IMG/VR virus record: IMGVR_UViG_3300022752_000104
Location: 1-51,805 of that record
DNA length: 51,805 nucleotides
Source of the DNA: a virus
Direction: 5' to 3' (one strand)
Shown here: one piece after another, positions 50,895 to 51,805 of the stretch
Position numbering within the stretch: position 1 is the stretch's first letter
How the letters are laid out: every line of letters begins with the position of its first letter
Translations under genes and position numbers: made by a program
The notes under the pieces: generated by a model
What the model saw: only the letters and a program-made list of their open reading frames with translations
The model's database searches: none
What the model was told of the DNA's origin: nothing

Positions 50895-51758
50895 ATTAAA
50901 CACAACTACCTTAATAACAAAGACATTTTAAAGGAAATACATCGCAGCAAAAACACATATTGCAGTTACACAACCCCCGATGTTGCTGATTATGACATTA
51001 TTATCCATGGCGTAAATGCTATTACTGCCGATGTTATAGAACAGGCAAGACAAAATCGCGCGGATCGTTTAACAAAGCTGGCGTGGGACGAAAGCCAACA
51101 GCGAGGAGAGAAACGTAAGCTAGACGAATTTAATGTACCGGTAGAAAAAATTAAAAGGGCCGACATAGTTATACGTGTTATGATGTGGGATCATATCCCA
51201 TTGATGACTGTTACAAAAAAGCCTAGTATTTTAGACATTGAAGACGATGAGCCCACTGTGACCGAATATGACGATGATACTGTTCCGGTACCAGTAAAAT
51301 ATGTTAAATGTAACTTCCCACCATTTCAACACTATAAAATTGGTTTGAGAAGTAAACCTTACTGTGTAGGTAAAAGCCACTGGCAAGGTGATTTAGAAAC
51401 AGGGTCATATAGTAGAGACCATGGTACAATGACACGCACTTTAGCCCATATGTTCATAAAACTTTGTGAGCGTTACGCTACTCGTAGCAATTGGCGTGGT
51501 TATACTTACAATGATGAAATGCGTAGTCAAGCTCTACTACAACTAAGCCAAATTGGCCTACAGTTTGATGAAAGCAAGAGTCAAAACCCTTTTGCCTACT
51601 ACACTGCTGCTATCACTAATAGTTTCACTCGGGTACTTAATATAGAAAAGCGTAACCAAAATCTACGCGATGATATTTTAGAAATGAACAACTTTGCTCC
51701 TAGTTATACTAGACAAGGAATGTTATCAGGTGGGCATATGCATGACGATCATGACTAG
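50895..51758 (+). CDS. gp55: Late-transcription sigma factor gp55-like, probable ATT start
   Basis: The frame is open from 50863 to 51758, but its first ATG is at 51180. The 95 codons before that ATG encode KHNYLNNKDILKEI, which aligns with the T4 gp55 start YNYVNNKELLQAI, so the true start must be upstream. ATT at 50895 lies 7 bases after GGAG (50884-50887), an ideal spacing; ATA at 50889 is too close. The result is 287 residues, against 185 in T4, with an extra middle segment containing VMMWDHIPLM. The sigma region 2-like core lies in the C-terminal half (LAHMFIKLCERYATRSNWRGYT, then NPFAYYTAAITNSFTRVL). gp55 directs host RNA polymerase to TATAAATA late promoters, and such elements occur in this window. 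Confidence 0.85.
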   Translation: MKHNYLNNKDILKEIHRSKNTYCSYTTPDVADYDIIIHGVNAITADVIEQARQNRADRLTKLAWDESQQRGEKRKLDEFNVPVEKIKRADIVIRVMMWDHIPLMTVTKKPSILDIEDDEPTVTEYDDDTVPVPVKYVKCNFPPFQHYKIGLRSKPYCVGKSHWQGDLETGSYSRDHGTMTRTLAHMFIKLCERYATRSNWRGYTYNDEMRSQALLQLSQIGLQFDESKSQNPFAYYTAAITNSFTRVLNIEKRNQNLRDDILEMNNFAPSYTRQGMLSGGHMHDDHD

Positions 51759-51775
51759 ATTTTCGTCTACCAATA

Positions 51776-51784
51776 TGTTATACT
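51776..51784 (+). promoter_or_regulatory. Extended -10-like element before the last gene
   Basis: TGTTATACT matches an extended -10 element. The predicted start would fall at about 51791, directly at the ATG at 51792, giving an almost leaderless transcript. An AGG at 51785-51787 could be a weak ribosome site if transcription starts earlier. Low confidence. Confidence 0.25.
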
Positions 51785-51791
51785 AGGTGCT

Positions 51792-51805
51792 ATGGCAAAT
51801 CTATT
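51792..51805 (+). CDS. Start of a further gene, cut by the window edge
   Basis: An ATG followed by codons for Ala-Asn-Leu begins 33 bases after the sigma-factor stop, with AGG 4 bases upstream. Only 14 bases are present, so nothing can be said about the product. Confidence 0.35.

Overview
The window is an AT-rich, tightly packed piece of a T4-like (straight-tailed myovirus) phage genome of the kind found in cyanophages and pelagiphages from marine and fresh water. The evidence is a recognisable run of T4 baseplate genes (48-, 53-, 5-, 25- and 6-like), a gp55-like late sigma factor, a flavin-dependent thymidylate synthase (ThyX), and several small proteins I recall as typical of marine T4-like phages. 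The host cannot be read from the sequence. No tRNA, CRISPR, insertion sequence or integrase was seen. No gene-free stretch exceeds 300 bases; the longest is the 96-base divergent region at 50799-50894.

Layout. Positions 1-3513 (+ strand) hold a vWA-domain protein cut by the left edge, several small conserved phage proteins, thyX, and one more small protein. These genes overlap or nearly touch. The + strand block meets the - strand block at a shared TTAA where both stop codons sit. Positions 3510-50798 (all - strand, read right to left) form one late structural block. It runs from a tail-tube cap (gp48-like), through wedge gp53, a hub-like protein, the gp5 spike, gp25 and an enlarged gp6, to a 4816-residue structural protein. 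After that come a series of long tail-fibre/adhesin genes. Positions 50895-51758 (+ strand) encode the late sigma factor from a non-ATG start. A next gene begins at 51792 and is cut by the right edge.

How it works together. The gp48/53/hub/5/25/6 genes build the baseplate. The giant protein and the eight or so downstream proteins probably form or decorate the host-contact apparatus. These proteins are assembled from shared modules: Calx-beta-like and Ig-like repeats, LamG-like, LCCL-like, PA14/GLEYA-like and FAM3/ILEI-like domains, Gly-rich domains, DUF4214-like segments, an SGNH hydrolase, a Hint domain and an S74 self-cleaving chaperone. The modules are separated by Thr/Ser-rich linkers coded by near-repetitive DNA. 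The same modules recur in different genes, which suggests the cluster evolves by shuffling. An ATAAATA element resembling the T4 late promoter (TATAAATA) lies in nearly every - strand gap of about 9 bases or more, fitting a gp55-driven late programme.

Limits. Domain names come from reading motifs by eye, without alignment or structure prediction. The fold calls for the adhesin modules are the least certain part. The baseplate genes, ThyX, gp55 and S74 calls are the firmest.
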